Shown piece by piece: positions 28,478 to 38,111 of a stretch of 62,266 bases of DNA. Source of the stretch: JAEUIG01 sp046349775 (GTDB lineage Bacteria; Planctomycetota; Planctomycetia; Planctomycetales; Planctomycetaceae). The stretch spans positions 1-62,266 of the forward strand of contig JAXMBS010000032.1 in assembly GCA_046349775.1 (NCBI GenBank), read 5' to 3'. Within the stretch, counting starts at the first letter, position 1. Each line of letters begins with the position of its first letter. The position numbers were made by a program, and so were the translations under genes. The notes under the pieces are model-generated. The model worked only from the letters and a program-made list of their open reading frames with translations. It was not told the DNA's origin and did not search any database.

Positions 28478-28504
28478 CGCGTTGATTGCTGTTTGTCACA
28501 AAAT

Positions 28505-28550
28505 ACTAGCCGCGCCCGTCAGGAAGCGCCCTCCTACGGTCGCGGCTAGT
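28505..28550. repeat. Perfect inverted repeat ACTAGCCGCG/CGCGGCTAGT
   Basis: 10-bp perfect arms at 28505-28514 and 28541-28550 around a 26-nt loop, 11 nt from the sigma factor stop codon. With the hairpin at 28453 it makes a double stem-loop at the end of this gene. Confidence 0.6.
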
Positions 28551-28560
28551 CAGTCACTTA

Positions 28561-29127
28561 TTACGCCGGCTGGAAGTCCGACAGGGCGGCCTTCAGCCGG
28601 TTCCGGGCCGTGTGGAGCCGGCGCTTGATCGTTCCCACCGGGCTCGAAAACCGGTCGCTCATTTCCTTGAGGGACTGACCCTCAAAGTAGAACGCGACCA
28701 GCGTGTCCCGGTCCATCGGCCGGAGTTGCGAGAGCCCCGCCCGGACCTGGCCGGCCCGCTCGTAACGGACGATCCGCTCCAGCGGCACGTCCACCGACGT
28801 CCGCACGGCGTCGAACGACTCCGGTGCGAACATCGTCTCGTGCGGACGACGCACCGCCCGGTTAATCGACATGCGCACCGCGATCCGCTTCAGCCAGCCG
28901 GCGAACCGTTCCGGCTCCCGGAGCTGACCGAGCTTTCGCAGTGCCCGCATGAAGACGTCCTGCGTCACTTCGGCGGCTTCGGCCCGGTTCCGCAGCCGGC
29001 GCAGCACGATCGCAAACACGGCCGACTGGTAGCCGGCGGCAAGTTCACCGAAGGCGGACCGGTCGCCCCGTTGGGCGCGTCGCACGAGTGAGATCAACTG
29101 TGCTTCGTCCATGACTTCACGCTTCAT
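28561..29127 (-). CDS. ECF-type sigma-70 family RNA polymerase sigma factor
   Basis: 188-aa protein. Region 2: DRSAFGELAAGYQSAVFAIV, then AAEVTQDVFMRALRKLGQ. Region 4: TLVAFYFEGQSLKEMSDRF followed by PVGTIKRRLHTARNRLK, the DNA-binding helix-turn-helix for the -35 element. Regions 2 and 4 lie close together, as in ECF sigmas. The ATG at 29127 gives MKREVMDEAQL; a second ATG at 29112 is equally possible. No anti-sigma gene is adjacent. Confidence 0.9.
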   Translation of the reverse strand: MKREVMDEAQLISLVRRAQRGDRSAFGELAAGYQSAVFAIVLRRLRNRAEAAEVTQDVFMRALRKLGQLREPERFAGWLKRIAVRMSINRAVRRPHETMFAPESFDAVRTSVDVPLERIVRYERAGQVRAGLSQLRPMDRDTLVAFYFEGQSLKEMSDRFSSPVGTIKRRLHTARNRLKAALSDFQPA

Positions 29128-29345
29128 TGGTCGTTCGGCTTTTGCCTCGGTGGGCTGAAAGCCGCAGGTTGGTGAGGAATTCACGACGTCGGAGCGGAAA
29201 CGCGTGGAACACGAGGTTCCGGGGCGCGGGGCCGACCGGGGCGTGAACATCCGGCGAAAACGGGAACGCAGCGGGTCAACCGAGCGGTCGCCGTCAGTGC
29301 CGGGGTCAGGAGTTGCGAGGGCCGGAAATCAGCCCTGTCGCAGCC

Positions 29346-29696
29346 TCACACCGCTCGTGCCAAGACGAGCGACGCCCAGGCGCTGGCCGGGAGTTCGACT
29401 GGCGCGGGTGCGCCAAACGGTCCCGGTCGTCCGGCCGGCATTCGCATTTGCCACGCTTGTGCGTGAGCTGAACACGAATAACTGGCCGCGGAGGCGTGCC
29501 TCGACCTCACCGCCGCAAGGCGGTGCGACAGCGCCGGTAGCCGGCGCTCATGAAGCCGTTTCCCCAGATGCTTGGGCTGCTTCGCCTGCGAATCGGCGCG
29601 ATCAAGGCGGACGCCGGCGACGACCGGGGCATTGACCGTCGCAATGACGTCGCCCTGGATGTTCCGCGTACCGATGATCGTGCTCTGATTCGACAT
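29346..29696 (-). CDS. Hypothetical 116-aa ORF
   Basis: ORF from the ATG at 29696 (GGTAGG upstream) starting MSNQSTIIGTRNIQGDVIAT and ending near WASLVLARAV. The first 25 residues look protein-like (alternating hydrophobic and polar); the rest is basic and low in pattern. It runs in the same direction as the sigma gene, 219 nt before it. No known domain. It may be real or chance; only moderate support. Confidence 0.35.
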   Translation of the reverse strand: MSNQSTIIGTRNIQGDVIATVNAPVVAGVRLDRADSQAKQPKHLGKRLHERRLPALSHRLAAVRSRHASAASYSCSAHAQAWQMRMPAGRPGPFGAPAPVELPASAWASLVLARAV

Positions 29697-30049
29697 CGCA
29701 GCACCTACCTGCAGCTTCGCTGCAGTCCTCTGGAGAAACTCAGATGAACAGTTGCCCTCTTCCTTCAAAGGGCGGTGAACCGTGAAGTGACCGCCGCCGG
29801 GAAACAACGTCCCCGCGACGAACCGTAACCTCTTCCACGCTGTTGGACAGCCAATCTTACAGAGAGGTTCGGCAAATTTACCGCGAGATTTGGATTTTCT
29901 TCCGGGAATCGGATTCCGCCGCGAACCTTGCCGAACGCGGAACACTTTCGGTTCCGGCCCGCTCGGCGTACGATATTGCCGTGATTCCCGCAGCAATTCC
30001 CCGAAAATCAACTGTCGTGACAACGCGCAAGTTATTCATAGATATCGTG
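29697..30049. other. Intergenic region before the LRR lipoprotein
   Basis: About 350 nt. In the plus frame a Met codon at 29843 would add 69 residues before the lipoprotein signal, with no signal-like character, so I leave it as leader. No terminator or clear promoter was found. Confidence 0.35.
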
Positions 30050-31327
30050 ATGTGGCAGATACCGGCAACCGCCGGACTTCTGGTACTGGCGCTGGCCTCC
30101 GGCTGTCCCGAGACGCCGAAACCGGTCTCACAGTCGGGAGCCAGCGGCACGGCTGCCGTTCCGTCCGAGACGCCGGCTGCGGGAAAAAGCGAAGCGCCTG
30201 CTGCGGCCCCCGCTCCGAAGGACGACGCGGCGTCCGTCGCCGCCCTCGAAAAACTGGGCTGCAAGCTGACCCGCGATCAAGGCGGTGCCGTGACCGCCGT
30301 CGAATCCGGCTCGGCCGATCTCAAGGACGCCGATCTGGCCCATCTGAAGGGGCTGCCGTCGCTGGTCGACCTCGACCTCATCAAGTCGTCGATCACCGAT
30401 GACGGTCTCGCGATCCTCCAGTCGCTGCCGCAACTTAAGGCGCTTGGCCTCCAGCGCTGCAACCTGATCACCGACGCCGGGCTCAAGCACCTCGACCACG
30501 TTCCGAACCTCGAACGGCTGTACCTGCTGTACACGCTGATCGGCAACGACGGCATGGATCAGGTCGCCAAGCTCAAGAAACTGCGGGTGCTCGACCTGCG
30601 CGGCGCGAAAGTCGGCGATCCCGGTCTCGACAAGCTCCGCGATCATCCGGCACTCGTGGACTTGAAACTGCGGGCGGCCAGCATCACTGATGAAGGAATG
30701 CCGGCGATCGCCACGCTCAAGAACCTCCGCACGCTGGAAGCGGAGGACACGTACATCACCGACGAGGGACTGCCGCACCTGGCGGCTTTGACCGGCCTGC
30801 AGAAGCTGAATCTCTGGCGGTGTTTCGTCAGCGAAACTGGTTTCGAGAAGCTGACGGGCCTCACCAAGCTGCGGGACATCCGGCTGCGGAACACCTCCAC
30901 ACACGCGACGGTTCTGAAGTCGCTGCTGGGGGCCAAGGACACGCTGACCTACCTCGACCTCATCGAATGCCCGGTCGAGGATGCGGACCTGCCGGCGATC
31001 GAACCGTTCCAGAAGCTCGAGACACTGGAAGTCTGGCAGACGAATCTCGGCGACCCCGGGCTGGCCATCATTGCCAAGCTGGCCAACCTCAAGTCCCTCG
31101 ACGTCAGCAAGTGCCCGAAGATCACGTCCGCCGGCATCCCGGAGCTGCTGAAGCTGGCGAAACTCGAAACGCTCAACGTGTCAGAGACGGGAATCGACGA
31201 TGCGGCGCTGGAAACACTGGCCGCGCAGCACGGGCTGAAGTCACTCGACGTGCGGCTCACGAAAGTGACTCCTGACGGAATTGTCAAGTTCCAGGCAGCT
31301 GTTCCGGGGTGCACTGTATTGAAGTGA
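30050..31327 (+). CDS. Leucine-rich-repeat lipoprotein
   Basis: 425-aa protein starting at ATG 30050 (MWQIPATAGLLVLALASGC), with a type II signal peptide and lipobox LASGC. An Ala/Pro-rich linker of about 60 residues follows, then some 13 leucine-rich repeats of the 23-24-residue RI/CC type (for example DADLAHLKGLPSLVDLDLIK and DEGLPHLAALTGLQKLNLWR). LRR arcs bind other proteins; the ligand is unknown. Families like this are abundant in planctomycetes. A hairpin element begins at the stop codon. Confidence 0.88.
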   Translation: MWQIPATAGLLVLALASGCPETPKPVSQSGASGTAAVPSETPAAGKSEAPAAAPAPKDDAASVAALEKLGCKLTRDQGGAVTAVESGSADLKDADLAHLKGLPSLVDLDLIKSSITDDGLAILQSLPQLKALGLQRCNLITDAGLKHLDHVPNLERLYLLYTLIGNDGMDQVAKLKKLRVLDLRGAKVGDPGLDKLRDHPALVDLKLRAASITDEGMPAIATLKNLRTLEAEDTYITDEGLPHLAALTGLQKLNLWRCFVSETGFEKLTGLTKLRDIRLRNTSTHATVLKSLLGAKDTLTYLDLIECPVEDADLPAIEPFQKLETLEVWQTNLGDPGLAIIAKLANLKSLDVSKCPKITSAGIPELLKLAKLETLNVSETGIDDAALETLAAQHGLKSLDVRLTKVTPDGIVKFQAAVPGCTVLK

Positions 31328-31565
31328 AAGAAAACAAAAACAGGAGGTAACAGAGATAACGGAGGAGTGCACAGAGACGATCCAGGGGGTGGGAATTCGG
31401 TGCCTTTTTCGTTGTGTCCGTCGTGTCGTTGTGGTTCAACTTGACCTGCGCGCAAAAGGAACGAACCACAACGACACAAAGAACACGACGGAAGGTCCGG
31501 CGACGTGAGCTTCTCCCACAGCCCTTCTCCGCGTTTCTCTGTTACCTCCTGTTCAATTTTCTTTC
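31326..31565. repeat. Stop-proximal nested inverted-repeat element 4
   Basis: It begins on the stop codon of the LRR gene. The outer arms, 31326-31361 and 31530-31565, share ACAGGAGGTAACAGAGA and its exact complement. An inner pair lies at 31409-31438 and 31463-31492 (GAACCACAACGACAC and complement). The whole, about 240 nt, can fold as one long hairpin with an internal second hairpin. CAC(A)AAG-like reiterations tie it to the fwd elements. Confidence 0.78.
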
Positions 31566-31755
31566 GTCAGAGTTTGACAGAACCCATCAACGCACAGCGT
31601 TGCGGACGCCGGTAGTGCCGGGTTAAGGTAGTGCTTCGGGCAGGACGACCGGTGGCAATGAATTGGCCGGAGTCGGCCCCGTCAGGAGAGGCGGATCTGG
31701 ATTTCCCAAGAGTCGTGCTCCGCGCGAGTTCACGGCTCAGAGCAGAGGACCACTT

Positions 31756-33114
31756 ATGATTCGAAAGTCAACGCGCCGCGATTTCATTAAGCATTCCAGT
31801 GCCATCGGCGCCGCCCTGTGGGTCGGTGCCCCGACAGTCTGGTCAGCGGAAAAGTCCCCGAACGAACGCGTCCGCTACGCCTGCATCGGCGTGGCCGGCA
31901 AAGGCTCCAGCGACTCCAGTGACGCGGCCGACCACGGCGACATCGTCGCGATCTGCGACGTGGACGAACTGATCCGCAAGAAGCGCAAGTCGGACGACCG
32001 CTTCAAGAACGCCGAAGAGTTCAGTGACTATCGCGAGCTGTTCGACAAGTTCGCCGACAAGTTCGACGCCGTCACGGTTTCGACGCCGGACCACAACCAC
32101 TATCTGGCGACCGCACTGGCGATCACTCACGGCAAGGCCGCCCACACCCAGAAGCCGCTGACCCACAGCGTGTGGGAAGCGCGCGAACTGGCCCGCCTCG
32201 CGAAGGAACACAACGTTCCGACGCAGATGGGCAATCAGGGAACGGCCGGATCGACGCTGCGGAAGTCGGCCGCCATTCTGAAGAAGGGCCACCTCGGCAA
32301 GATCAAGGAAGTGCACGTCGTCACAAACCGCCCGGTCTGGCCGCAGGGCGGACCACGTCCGGAACCGGCGAAGCCGCCGAAGTTCCTGAACTGGGACGCG
32401 TGGCTCGGCCCCGCACCGGAACGTGACTACGCTCCCGATGCGTACCACACGTTCAAGTGGCGCGGCTGGTGGGATTTCGGCACCGGCGCCCTCGGCGACA
32501 TGGCATGCCATACTTTCAACATGCCGTTCATGGGTGCGGGCCTGAAGGACCCTGTCTCCATCCAGGCGTGGACCAGCGGTCACAACCGTGACAGCTATCC
32601 GCAGAAGTCGAAAATCAAGTTCGAGTTCATGCTGAACGAAGGCCAGGCGGCCGTGCCCGTCTGGTGGTACGACGGCAAGAACGAACCGGACGAGGCGCTG
32701 CTCAACGGCCAGAAGTTCCGCCGCAACAAGAACGGCGAAACCACCGGCTCGATCATCGTCTGTGAGAACGGGGTCATGTACTCGTTTGGCGACTATGCCG
32801 GCGACGAGCCGATCCTCATCAGCCCGACCGGTGAACTGCTGCCGGTGCCGGAGGTCGAGTTCGAAGTGTCCCCCGGACACTTCACCGAGTACCACCAGTC
32901 GATCACTGGCGAGCGGAAGCGCGCCGTGTCGAACTTCGAGAACTACGCCGGTCCGCTGACGGAGACGATCCTGCTCGGCAACCTCGCCGTGTGGGCCGCC
33001 AACGAAGGCGAAGGCAAGAAGATCGAGTGGGATGCGAAGAACCTCAAGGCGACCAACGCCCCAGAGGTGATGAACGTCGTCCACCGCGAATATCGCAAGG
33101 GCTGGACGCTGTAA
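31756..33114 (+). CDS. Gfo/Idh/MocA family oxidoreductase with Tat signal
   Basis: 452-aa exported oxidoreductase. The Tat signal STRRDFIKHSSAIGAAL leads to a cut near VWSAEK. The Rossmann domain follows (RYACIGVAGKGSSD, IVAICDVDELI), then FDAVTVSTPDHNHYLATALA and the KPLTHSVWEARELA motif. The C-terminal beta-sheet domain includes WWDFGTGALGDMACHTFNMP, a GALGDxxxH active-site pattern. These enzymes oxidise sugars or cyclitols with NAD(P), and the Tat route implies the cofactor is bound before export. The ATG at 31756 follows AGAGGAC. Confidence 0.93.
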   Translation: MIRKSTRRDFIKHSSAIGAALWVGAPTVWSAEKSPNERVRYACIGVAGKGSSDSSDAADHGDIVAICDVDELIRKKRKSDDRFKNAEEFSDYRELFDKFADKFDAVTVSTPDHNHYLATALAITHGKAAHTQKPLTHSVWEARELARLAKEHNVPTQMGNQGTAGSTLRKSAAILKKGHLGKIKEVHVVTNRPVWPQGGPRPEPAKPPKFLNWDAWLGPAPERDYAPDAYHTFKWRGWWDFGTGALGDMACHTFNMPFMGAGLKDPVSIQAWTSGHNRDSYPQKSKIKFEFMLNEGQAAVPVWWYDGKNEPDEALLNGQKFRRNKNGETTGSIIVCENGVMYSFGDYAGDEPILISPTGELLPVPEVEFEVSPGHFTEYHQSITGERKRAVSNFENYAGPLTETILLGNLAVWAANEGEGKKIEWDAKNLKATNAPEVMNVVHREYRKGWTL

Positions 33115-33145
33115 CGCCGCGCTTGCGAGCTCAGTTGAGCACTCC

Positions 33146-33179
33146 GAGCCACGGGGTTGATCCCCGTGGCTCCTTTTGT
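33146..33179 (+). terminator. Rho-independent terminator
   Basis: 11-bp stem GAGCCACGGGG (33146-33156) and CCCCGTGGCTC (33162-33172), loop TTGAT, then CTTTTGTT. It lies 32 nt after the plus-strand oxidoreductase and may also serve the convergent minus-strand gene. Confidence 0.85.
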
Positions 33180-33181
33180 TG

Positions 33182-34249
33182 CTATGTGGCCGGACTGACC
33201 GTCGCCGCCGCCGATGGCTTCTTGCGCTTCCAGATGATCCCGTCCACCACGTAGTGGTGGAAGTTGATGACCATCATCGCGGTCACCGCCGCCGGGATCA
33301 GGCTGTTCTCCATGTAGCTGGTCGTCGTCTGGTGCACGATCAGGTATATGGCGGTCGACACGCCCAGGCAGAACAGCACGTACGCGATGACGTGCTTGCT
33401 TTGTGACAGCGTGGAGATGAACTTCGCATTTGGATCCACCTCGTCCTTGAAGCGGTTATTGTTGAACCACCATACGAACATGATGTACTGGATGTTGTGC
33501 CAGACGTTGAGCACCAGCCAGCCCGCGGTGATGTCGGGAATCAGCACATAGCCGACCAGAAACACGGCAAAGTGCGATGCCATGTACAGGCAGTGCGCCG
33601 GCGCGAGCCGTCCCTGCCAGGCGGCGCGAACACACTGCATGGCCCACCAAGCAACGGCTGCCGCGGTGAGTCCGCCGACGATCCAGACCACGACTTCCGG
33701 CACCGGCAGGTAGCGGATATCCATCCCCAGGTACTTCGGCTGCTGCTGCCAGGAGCGGTACACAATGCCGAAGATCGCCACCAGCGACAGCGCGCGGGTC
33801 GTCGTGTAATCATCGATTTCGGCAATCGCCGCCGCCTTGCGGCGATACGCCCGCTCGATGCCGTAGCTCTGCCGCACGTAGTGGAACCACTGCCAGTACA
33901 GGTAGGTCGTCGCCAGCACCCATTTGCCGCAGATCAGCACGGCCGCGAGTGTCCCGGCCGCCACGATCAGTGGCAGCTCGACCACCAGGAAACGATTCTC
34001 TTTCAGGCTCTGGCGATCGAACACCAGCCGCGTAAATGTCGAGACGACGTGGTGATAGCCGAGCAGCCACAAATCGAGGAATAGCAGTGTCCGGAACATG
34101 GCCGGGACGTGCAGCGACGTGAGGCCGGCGAGCATGGCCACGCACGCCGAGACGCCGATGAAGTTCATGTCAAAGCCGGAGTTCCGCAGCCAGCCGCGCT
34201 GGTGCACGAGCATCGTCCGGTGAGAGGCGGTTTCAAGCGAAGCAGACAT
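33182..34249 (-). CDS. Polytopic membrane protein of unknown function
   Basis: 355 aa with eight or so hydrophobic segments (for example LPLIVAAGTLAAVLICGKWV and AAVAWWAMQCVRAAW). Many His and Trp lie at membrane edges: LLGYHHVVSTFTRL, YWQWFHYVRQSYG, VWHNIQYIMFVWWFNNNRF and MVINFHHYVVDGIIW. The pattern of paired His suggests a metal or heme site, or a hydroxylase/desaturase-like protein, but I cannot place the family. It stands alone on the minus strand. Confidence 0.7.
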   Translation of the reverse strand: MSASLETASHRTMLVHQRGWLRNSGFDMNFIGVSACVAMLAGLTSLHVPAMFRTLLFLDLWLLGYHHVVSTFTRLVFDRQSLKENRFLVVELPLIVAAGTLAAVLICGKWVLATTYLYWQWFHYVRQSYGIERAYRRKAAAIAEIDDYTTTRALSLVAIFGIVYRSWQQQPKYLGMDIRYLPVPEVVVWIVGGLTAAAVAWWAMQCVRAAWQGRLAPAHCLYMASHFAVFLVGYVLIPDITAGWLVLNVWHNIQYIMFVWWFNNNRFKDEVDPNAKFISTLSQSKHVIAYVLFCLGVSTAIYLIVHQTTTSYMENSLIPAAVTAMMVINFHHYVVDGIIWKRKKPSAAATVSPAT

Positions 34250-34640
34250 GCAGGCTTCCTGTTTCCTTGGCAGCGATCATTGCGTGCGCCTCAATGCCGG
34301 GGCGGCATGCCCTGGGCGCGCGATCTCAACGCGCAACTGTAGGTTGCCGCCGGCGGCGGGAGGGACTGCGCCGCCTTGTTGCGAAACGGCAGCACGGAGC
34401 GCGGTGTGGTGGTAGCGGATTTCCCTCGGGCGACGGTTGGCGCGGGTCGCCTTGAGTCTGCAGGACCCCCGACCGCGCGGTCCAATCGTCAGAACCGGTG
34501 CAATGTCCGGCGACCGTCGGTGGGCGACGGCGGTTCCCGGTTCGGTCCTCTGCGCCCGCCGGTTTGCAGCCCATCTTTCCTGTGAGCGGTTGCAGTGTTC
34601 ACCTGCGCATTCGCGCGCAACCTCCGATCCGGTGAAGCCG
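34250..34640. other. Divergent intergenic region
   Basis: About 390 nt between the minus-strand membrane protein and the plus-strand AAA+ ATPase. In the plus frame an upstream start at 34437 would add 68 basic residues with no domain, so I do not include it. No clear promoter or RNA was seen. Confidence 0.35.
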
Positions 34641-36062
34641 ATGTCCCAGACCACGATCGAAATCGATTCACTGCTGCGCACCCTCGGGCGACAGCGGGAA
34701 AACCAGCCTGTGGCAGACGTTGCGAAATCGCTTCCCGGCGCGGTGCCTGCGGCCCAACCCGCGGAAACGGCCGACCAGGCAGAAGCCAGGCCGGCCGCAA
34801 CGCCGCGCGGCAACGAGGTCTTCTTTCCCGCCGCTCCGAAATCTCTTCAGGAAGCGGGCTTGCAGGAGCCGGAAGTCGCCGGACTGATCCTGAAGTTCCT
34901 CTACCATCGACGCGCCGAGACCGGGTTCCGGATCAGCACGCAGTTAGGTCTCCGTCTGCCGGTGATCGAAGGCCTCCTGCGGCAGATGAAGCAGGACCGG
35001 TTCGTCGTCTACAAAGGCTCGGCCGCCGGCGGCGACTATGTCTATGAACTGACCGAGATCGGCCTCGAACAGGCGCGCGGGCTGAGCGAACAGTGCACGT
35101 ACTTCGGGGCCGCACCGGTCCCCCTGCGGCAATACGTCGCCAGCGTGAGGGCGCAGACGCTGGCGGCCGCGAAGCCGTCGCTGGTGAAGATCCGCGAGGC
35201 GTTCAACGACTTGACGATGAGCGACGACCTGACCAGCCGGGTCGCGCAGGCGATTTATGCCGGCCGGGGCATGTTCCTGTACGGCAACGCGGGGAACGGC
35301 AAGACCAGCATCGCGTCGCGGATCACCAAGGCATTCGGCGATACGATCTGGATCCCGAAGTCGATCGGCATCTCGGGCGAAATCATCCGCCTGTTTGACC
35401 CCAACAAGCACAAGGAAGCGCCCCCCGACGCCACGACCGCCAAGCAAGTCGACGGCCGCTGGGTGCGGATCGAGCGGCCGACGATCATCGTCGGCGGCGA
35501 GCTTCGCATGGACAACCTCGAAATCGCCTACACGCGCGGCTCGGGGATCGGCGAGGCGCCGCTGCAGCTCAAGGCGAACTGCGGCACGCTGCTCATCGAC
35601 GACTTCGGCCGGCAGCGGATGGAGGTTGACGAACTGCTCAATCGCTGGATTGTGCCCCTCGAAGAGCGTCACGACTTCCTGTATCTGGAGAGCGGCCGGA
35701 CGATCCAGGTGCCGTTCGATGAGCTGATCGTGTTCTCGACGAACCTGGAGCCGCGCGATCTGGTCGAGGAAGCGTTCCTGCGGCGTATCCCGTACAAGAT
35801 CGAAGTCCTCGATCCGACCGAGGAGCAATTCCGCTCGCTGTTCCAGCAGCTCGCGCGCAGCATGTGCATCGAATGCTCGGACGAAGCCGTGAATTACCTG
35901 CTGGAGCGGCACTTCATCGCCCCCGGTCGCGGGATGCGGTTCTGTCATCCGCGTGACCTGCTGCGGCAGATCGACAACTTCTGCAAGGTGCATGAACTGC
36001 CAATGGTGGCCACGACCGAGCGGCTCGACGTGGCGGTGAAAAACTACTTCTCGATCATGTAG
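34641..36062 (+). CDS. AAA+ ATPase with N-terminal winged-helix region
   Basis: 473-aa cytosolic ATPase. Residues 1-60 are low-complexity. A winged-helix-like domain follows (HRRAETGFRISTQLGLRLPV, then DRFVVYKG...YVYELTEIG), and then an AAA+ core with Walker A GNAGNGKTS near residue 215, Walker B TLLIDDFGRQRM near 317, a sensor-1-like VFSTNLEPRDL, and a C-terminal lid. The ATG at 34641 begins MSQTTIEIDSLLRTL. The family is common in planctomycetes and is not a Mg-chelatase or clamp loader that I recognise. Confidence 0.82.
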   Translation: MSQTTIEIDSLLRTLGRQRENQPVADVAKSLPGAVPAAQPAETADQAEARPAATPRGNEVFFPAAPKSLQEAGLQEPEVAGLILKFLYHRRAETGFRISTQLGLRLPVIEGLLRQMKQDRFVVYKGSAAGGDYVYELTEIGLEQARGLSEQCTYFGAAPVPLRQYVASVRAQTLAAAKPSLVKIREAFNDLTMSDDLTSRVAQAIYAGRGMFLYGNAGNGKTSIASRITKAFGDTIWIPKSIGISGEIIRLFDPNKHKEAPPDATTAKQVDGRWVRIERPTIIVGGELRMDNLEIAYTRGSGIGEAPLQLKANCGTLLIDDFGRQRMEVDELLNRWIVPLEERHDFLYLESGRTIQVPFDELIVFSTNLEPRDLVEEAFLRRIPYKIEVLDPTEEQFRSLFQQLARSMCIECSDEAVNYLLERHFIAPGRGMRFCHPRDLLRQIDNFCKVHELPMVATTERLDVAVKNYFSIM

Positions 36063-36286
36063 TGATCGTCGGCCAGGTGTTGGGATACCGCCATCAGGCG
36101 GCGGAAGGTCATTCCACTCTGGTCCCCCTGAAGGCGGGACCCCGGCCCGGCAAATTTCTTCCCGCGGGCAGCAGGGGGTCGGGCGTACGGCTATAATGCC
36201 TGCGTGTGGATCGACCGGACGGCGGTGCTGAGGGCGGTGGGCGCTCGATCGCTGTCGGGACGTGCCTCCTGCGACGCTGTAACGCC

Positions 36287-37660
36287 ATGGACAAGAAAAA
36301 GCTCGCCTCGGACTGCTACCGCAAGGGGGTCGAGGCGATGGGGAAGCAGAACTGGGACCTCGCCGTTGAAATGTTCAGCATGAGTTCCCGGTTTGTTCAG
36401 GACAACGTCGGCTATCGGCAGCTCTTGCGCAAGAGCCAGTACCAGAAATACGGCGACAACAAGACCGGCGCCGGCACCCTCGCGAAGAGCAAGCTGCTCG
36501 GCATCCGCAACCGAATCAAGAAGGCCAAGGCGAAGGAGGAGTGGGAAGAGGTCGACAAGGCCTGCGAGGAAGGTCTGACAATCAACCCCTGGGACGTGCA
36601 GCTCAATGTCGATCTCGGGGAAGCCGCCAAGGCCCGCGAGTACTCGGAGGTCGCCCGGTTCTGCTTTCTGGAAGCCCGCAACGCCGATCCCTCCAATAAG
36701 CAGCTCAACTGGCAGTTGGCCGAAATCCTGGAGGAGCGCGGCGAGTACGACGAAGCCGCCAAGGTCTGGCAGCACATCTGCAAGCTCGATCCGCACGACG
36801 GTATCGCCCGTTCCAAATTGACCGGCGCGCATACGAAAAAGACCCTGGACCGCGGCGGTTATGAGAACGCCGACACCACCCGCCAGGTGATGGCCGGCCG
36901 CAATCCCAAGTCCGGCGAACTCGCCGCCCCCGGCGAATCGCAGGAAGCGGACCTCAAGCACGCGATCCGCAAGGATCCCCAGAAGGTCGAGAACTATCTC
37001 AAGCTCGGCGACTACTACAAGCGGGCCGGCTTGCTCGATGAGGCTCACAAGACTCTCGAGTCCGCGCTGCAGGTTTCGGGGAACAATCCCAACGTCCGCG
37101 AACAGCTCGAAGACGTCGAACTGCTGCGAATGAACAAAAACGTCGAAATCGCCAAGGAGCGGGCAGCTGAAGGGGACGAAGCCGCCCGGAATCACGCCAG
37201 AGAATTGGCAACCGAATACGCCAAGCGGCGGCTGGAAGTCCTGAACCGCCGTGTCGAACGATACCCACAGGATCTCGTCCTGAAGTTTGACCTGGCCGAG
37301 TTGCTCATGTCGCCATTCGGGAAGTTCACTCAGGCGATTCCCCTCTTGCAGCAGGCGTCGCAGAACAAGCGGCTCAAGGCCCGATCGCTCATTCGGCTTG
37401 GTCAGTGTTTCATCAAGGACAAGAAGGTGCCGCTGGCGCGCGGACAGCTCGAGCGCGGCGTCGCGGAGGTCAACGCTCCTGAGGATCCGAAGCTCTTCGT
37501 CGAAGCCCATTACATGCTGGGACGGGTCTGCGAGGAGTTGAAGGATCTGCCGGCGGCGGAAAAGCACTACGGCGAAGTGCTCGTGTGGGACTACGAGTAC
37601 AAGGACGCCCGCACGCGGCTGGAACAGTTGCAGGGGGGCGGCGGCGAGTCGCCGGAGTAG
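36287..37660 (+). CDS. TPR-repeat protein
   Basis: 457-aa soluble protein of tetratricopeptide-type helical pairs: DCYRKGVEAMGKQNWDLAVE, LAEILEERGEYDEAAKVW, YLKLGDYYKRAGLLDEAHKT, and near the end YMLGRVCEELKDLPAAEKHY. A charged, helical stretch (RNRIKKAKAKEEWEEVDKAC) lies between repeats. No signal peptide. A scaffold for protein contacts; the partner is unknown. The ATG at 36287 is chosen because earlier frame codons give a basic, signal-free leader. Confidence 0.85.
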   Translation: MDKKKLASDCYRKGVEAMGKQNWDLAVEMFSMSSRFVQDNVGYRQLLRKSQYQKYGDNKTGAGTLAKSKLLGIRNRIKKAKAKEEWEEVDKACEEGLTINPWDVQLNVDLGEAAKAREYSEVARFCFLEARNADPSNKQLNWQLAEILEERGEYDEAAKVWQHICKLDPHDGIARSKLTGAHTKKTLDRGGYENADTTRQVMAGRNPKSGELAAPGESQEADLKHAIRKDPQKVENYLKLGDYYKRAGLLDEAHKTLESALQVSGNNPNVREQLEDVELLRMNKNVEIAKERAAEGDEAARNHARELATEYAKRRLEVLNRRVERYPQDLVLKFDLAELLMSPFGKFTQAIPLLQQASQNKRLKARSLIRLGQCFIKDKKVPLARGQLERGVAEVNAPEDPKLFVEAHYMLGRVCEELKDLPAAEKHYGEVLVWDYEYKDARTRLEQLQGGGGESPE

Positions 37661-37662
37661 GT

Positions 37663-38097
37663 TCAAGGCGTTACGGCGGTCAGCGAGATCCGCGCGGCCA
37701 GAAAGCCGAGTGCGAGCAGGTGCAGGATCGCGAGCAGGAGGCCGACGCCGATCAACGTCTGTGCACCGTTGTCTCGGGTGGCTTTGCGTCCCAGGAATCG
37801 CGTCGTGATCACCCCCATGATCCACGACCAGTGCAGCATCACGTGCAGCAGAATTCCGATGGCGAAGACGCACAGCACCCAGAATTGCCTGTTCTGCCAG
37901 TCGGGCGCCGTTGCTCCCCAGACCTGAAAGGCATCCGGCGCCGCGCCCGCCGGAAACACGAATTGCAGAATGGCTGAAATCCAGCAGAGTACGAGAAAGG
38001 TGACCAGCAGTGTGGCGTCGAGCCAGAAATTGACGACCGTGCGCGAAATCGCGACGCGTCGTCCCGACGCGGCATTCGGGGGAGACTCCTCTGTCAT
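37663..38097 (-). CDS. DUF4405-type membrane protein at the end of the cbb3 operon
   Basis: 144 aa with four membrane helices (LDATLLVTFLVLCWISAILQ, FWVLCVFAIGILLHVMLHWS, then a helix with LIGVGLLLAILHLLALGFL). Two His in HVMLHWSWIMG lie in a helix, as in DUF4405 proteins that resemble cytochrome b561-like heme binders. It follows the TauE/SafE-like gene by 14 nt, so it is probably cotranscribed with the oxidase operon. Convergent with the TPR gene. Confidence 0.7.
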   Translation of the reverse strand: MTEESPPNAASGRRVAISRTVVNFWLDATLLVTFLVLCWISAILQFVFPAGAAPDAFQVWGATAPDWQNRQFWVLCVFAIGILLHVMLHWSWIMGVITTRFLGRKATRDNGAQTLIGVGLLLAILHLLALGFLAARISLTAVTP

Positions 38098-38111
38098 GGA
38101 TGCCTGAACCG

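Noticed and set aside
36191..37873. 560-codon minus-strand ORF over the TPR gene
   Set aside because: Shadow frame; TPR motifs are clear on the plus strand.
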